Below are positions 39,831-41,766 of a DNA stretch of 41,766 bases, piece by piece. The notes beneath the pieces were generated by a model. It worked only from the letters and a program-made list of their open reading frames with translations, was not told the origin of the DNA and did no database searches. The translations under genes and the position numbers were made by a program. Source of the stretch: Sphaerotilus sp. (lineage in GTDB: Bacteria > Pseudomonadota > Gammaproteobacteria > Burkholderiales > Burkholderiaceae_C); assembly GCA_013299055.1 (NCBI GenBank), contig JAAFKB010000030.1:1-41766 (forward strand), given 5' to 3'. Each line of letters opens with the position of its first letter. The first letter of the stretch is position 1.

Positions 39831-39836
39831 CATAAT
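39831..39836 (+). promoter_or_regulatory. -10 element of recA promoter
   Basis: CATAAT matches the sigma-70 -10 consensus in five of six bases and sits 25 bp before the recA ATG. The -35 is poorly matched and lies inside the LexA box. Confidence 0.55.
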
Positions 39837-39861
39837 GGCACATCCACCCAGGAGAACATCG

Positions 39862-40923
<1,062 letters not shown>

Positions 40924-40930
40924 TCCGCCC

Positions 40931-41383
40931 ATGCCAGGGTCGCTCAGTCTCAAGGGCCGGGCATTGAAGTACCTCGCTGCGCGGGAGCACTCGCGCAGCG
41001 AACTCCTGCGCAAGCTCGTGCCGCACGCACAGGATGCGAACGACATCGAGCAGGTGCTGGACGAGCTGGCGCTCAAGGGGTTTCTGAGCGAAGAACGCTT
41101 CGTGGCGTCGGTGGTGCATCGCCGCGCCGCTGGTCACGGTCTGGCCCGCATCCGGCAGGAACTGCGTCTCAAGGGCATCACCGCCGACCAGATGCGCGAG
41201 ACCCTGGAGGCGCTGCAGCCCAGCGAACTCGCCCGCGCCGAAGCGGTCTGGTCCCGCCGTTTCGGCACACCGGCGACCGATGCCCGCGAACACGGCCGGC
41301 AGATGCGCTTCCTGATGGCGCGGGGCTTTTCGACCGACATCGTGCGTCGCGTCCTGAAAGGCGGAGGCACCGATCCCGATTGA
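40931..41383 (+). CDS. recX: RecA regulator RecX
   Basis: The 150-residue helical protein restrains RecA filament growth. It shows the tandem three-helix pattern of the family: LKYLAAREHSRSELLRKL, VLDELALKGFLSEERFVAS, HGLARIRQELRLKGI and RQMRFLMARGFSTDIVRRVL. It starts 7 bp after recA and is likely expressed with it under SOS control. A 189-bp gap follows before sucC, in which I saw no convincing terminator or promoter. Confidence 0.93.
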   Translation: MPGSLSLKGRALKYLAAREHSRSELLRKLVPHAQDANDIEQVLDELALKGFLSEERFVASVVHRRAAGHGLARIRQELRLKGITADQMRETLEALQPSELARAEAVWSRRFGTPATDAREHGRQMRFLMARGFSTDIVRRVLKGGGTDPD

Positions 41384-41572
41384 ACCGCGCACACCGGCGT
41401 TACATCGCGGGTACACCACGGGTGCCACGCATGCGGTTGCCGCAGTGCAGCATGCTAAAGTCCACGCGCTTCGGCATCGACGCCGGACGGGCGCCCACTG
41501 CTGCGCGCCACCTCTGCGCAGTCAGTTCTGCATCGTTCCTACTCTCTCCAAGCTCTCCAAGAGTTCAATCCG

Positions 41573-41766
41573 ATGAAGATCCACGAATACCAAGGCAAGG
41601 AAGTTCTGCGCCAGTTCGACGTGCCGGTGCCGCGAGGCCATGCGGCGTTCACGGTGCAGGAGGCGGTGGAAGCCGCCCAGAAGCTGGGCGGCCCGGTGTG
41701 GGTCGTGAAGGCGCAGATCCACGCGGGAGGCCGCGGCAAGGGCGGCGGCGTGAAGGTCGCCAAGAG
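41573..41766 (+). CDS. sucC: Succinate-CoA ligase beta subunit (partial)
   Basis: The first 64 residues of the ADP-forming succinyl-CoA synthetase beta subunit of the citric acid cycle are present before the window ends. [22 protein letters not shown] and [18 protein letters not shown] are the ATP-grasp N-terminal motifs. The family is about 390 residues, so roughly five sixths lie outside the window. recA-recX-sucC is a common order in Burkholderiales. Confidence 0.95.
   Translation, partial: MKIHEYQGKEVLRQFDVPVPRGHAAFTVQEAVEAAQKLGGPVWVVKAQIHAGGRGKGGGVKVAK

Overview
This is a high-GC window from a Gram-negative bacterium that looks like a betaproteobacterium of the order Burkholderiales, perhaps near Sphaerotilus, Leptothrix or Rubrivivax. 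That placement is inferred from protein character and from gene orders typical of the group: dusB-fis-purH-ruvC, recA-recX-sucC, and a complete dcw (division and cell wall) cluster. Nearly all of the window is conserved core genome. I found no tRNA, rRNA, CRISPR array, defence island or convincing undescribed system.

Layout. Positions 1-950 are a small degraded accessory patch: the start of a minus-strand gene (possibly an IS66-type transposase) and a broken MFS transporter. A minus-strand yqaA follows, then the plus-strand dusB-fis-purH-ruvC operon (1506-5030). A minus-strand pair of a glutathione S-transferase and a GGDEF/EAL protein lies at 5024-7683. From 25742 down to 7772 the minus strand carries one long set of wall and division genes: rsmH-ftsL-ftsI-murE-murF-mraY-murD-ftsW-murG-murC-ddl-ftsQ-ftsA-ftsZ, then a clear intrinsic terminator, then lpxC. 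Most neighbours in this chain overlap or nearly touch, which suggests translational coupling. mraZ, the usual first gene, is not seen upstream of rsmH.

The 413-bp gap at 25743-26155 holds a good sigma-70 promoter for the cluster and a pair of imperfect direct repeats. Beyond it are a FecR-like secreted protein (+), a YegD-type Hsp70-like protein (-), a single-domain PHB depolymerase (+), and gatA/gatC (-) with no gatB attached.

The elongation (rod-shape) operon mreB-mreC-mreD-mrdA-rodA (+) occupies 31638-37558. A minus-strand two-component system follows (kinase and OmpR-type regulator). Then come recA with a LexA box, recX, and the start of sucC at the window edge.

How it works together. 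The window holds most of the machinery for lipid II synthesis (MurC-G, Ddl, MraY) and for septal (FtsW/FtsI/FtsQ/FtsL/FtsA/FtsZ) and lateral (MreBCD/MrdA/RodA) peptidoglycan growth, plus the committed lipid A step (LpxC). Purine synthesis, recombination and tRNA modification genes flank it. The less ordinary points are the missing mraZ, the repeats at the dcw promoter, the terminator just before lpxC, gatCA without gatB, the proline-rich FecR-like protein, the long MrdA tail, and tight convergent gene overlaps.
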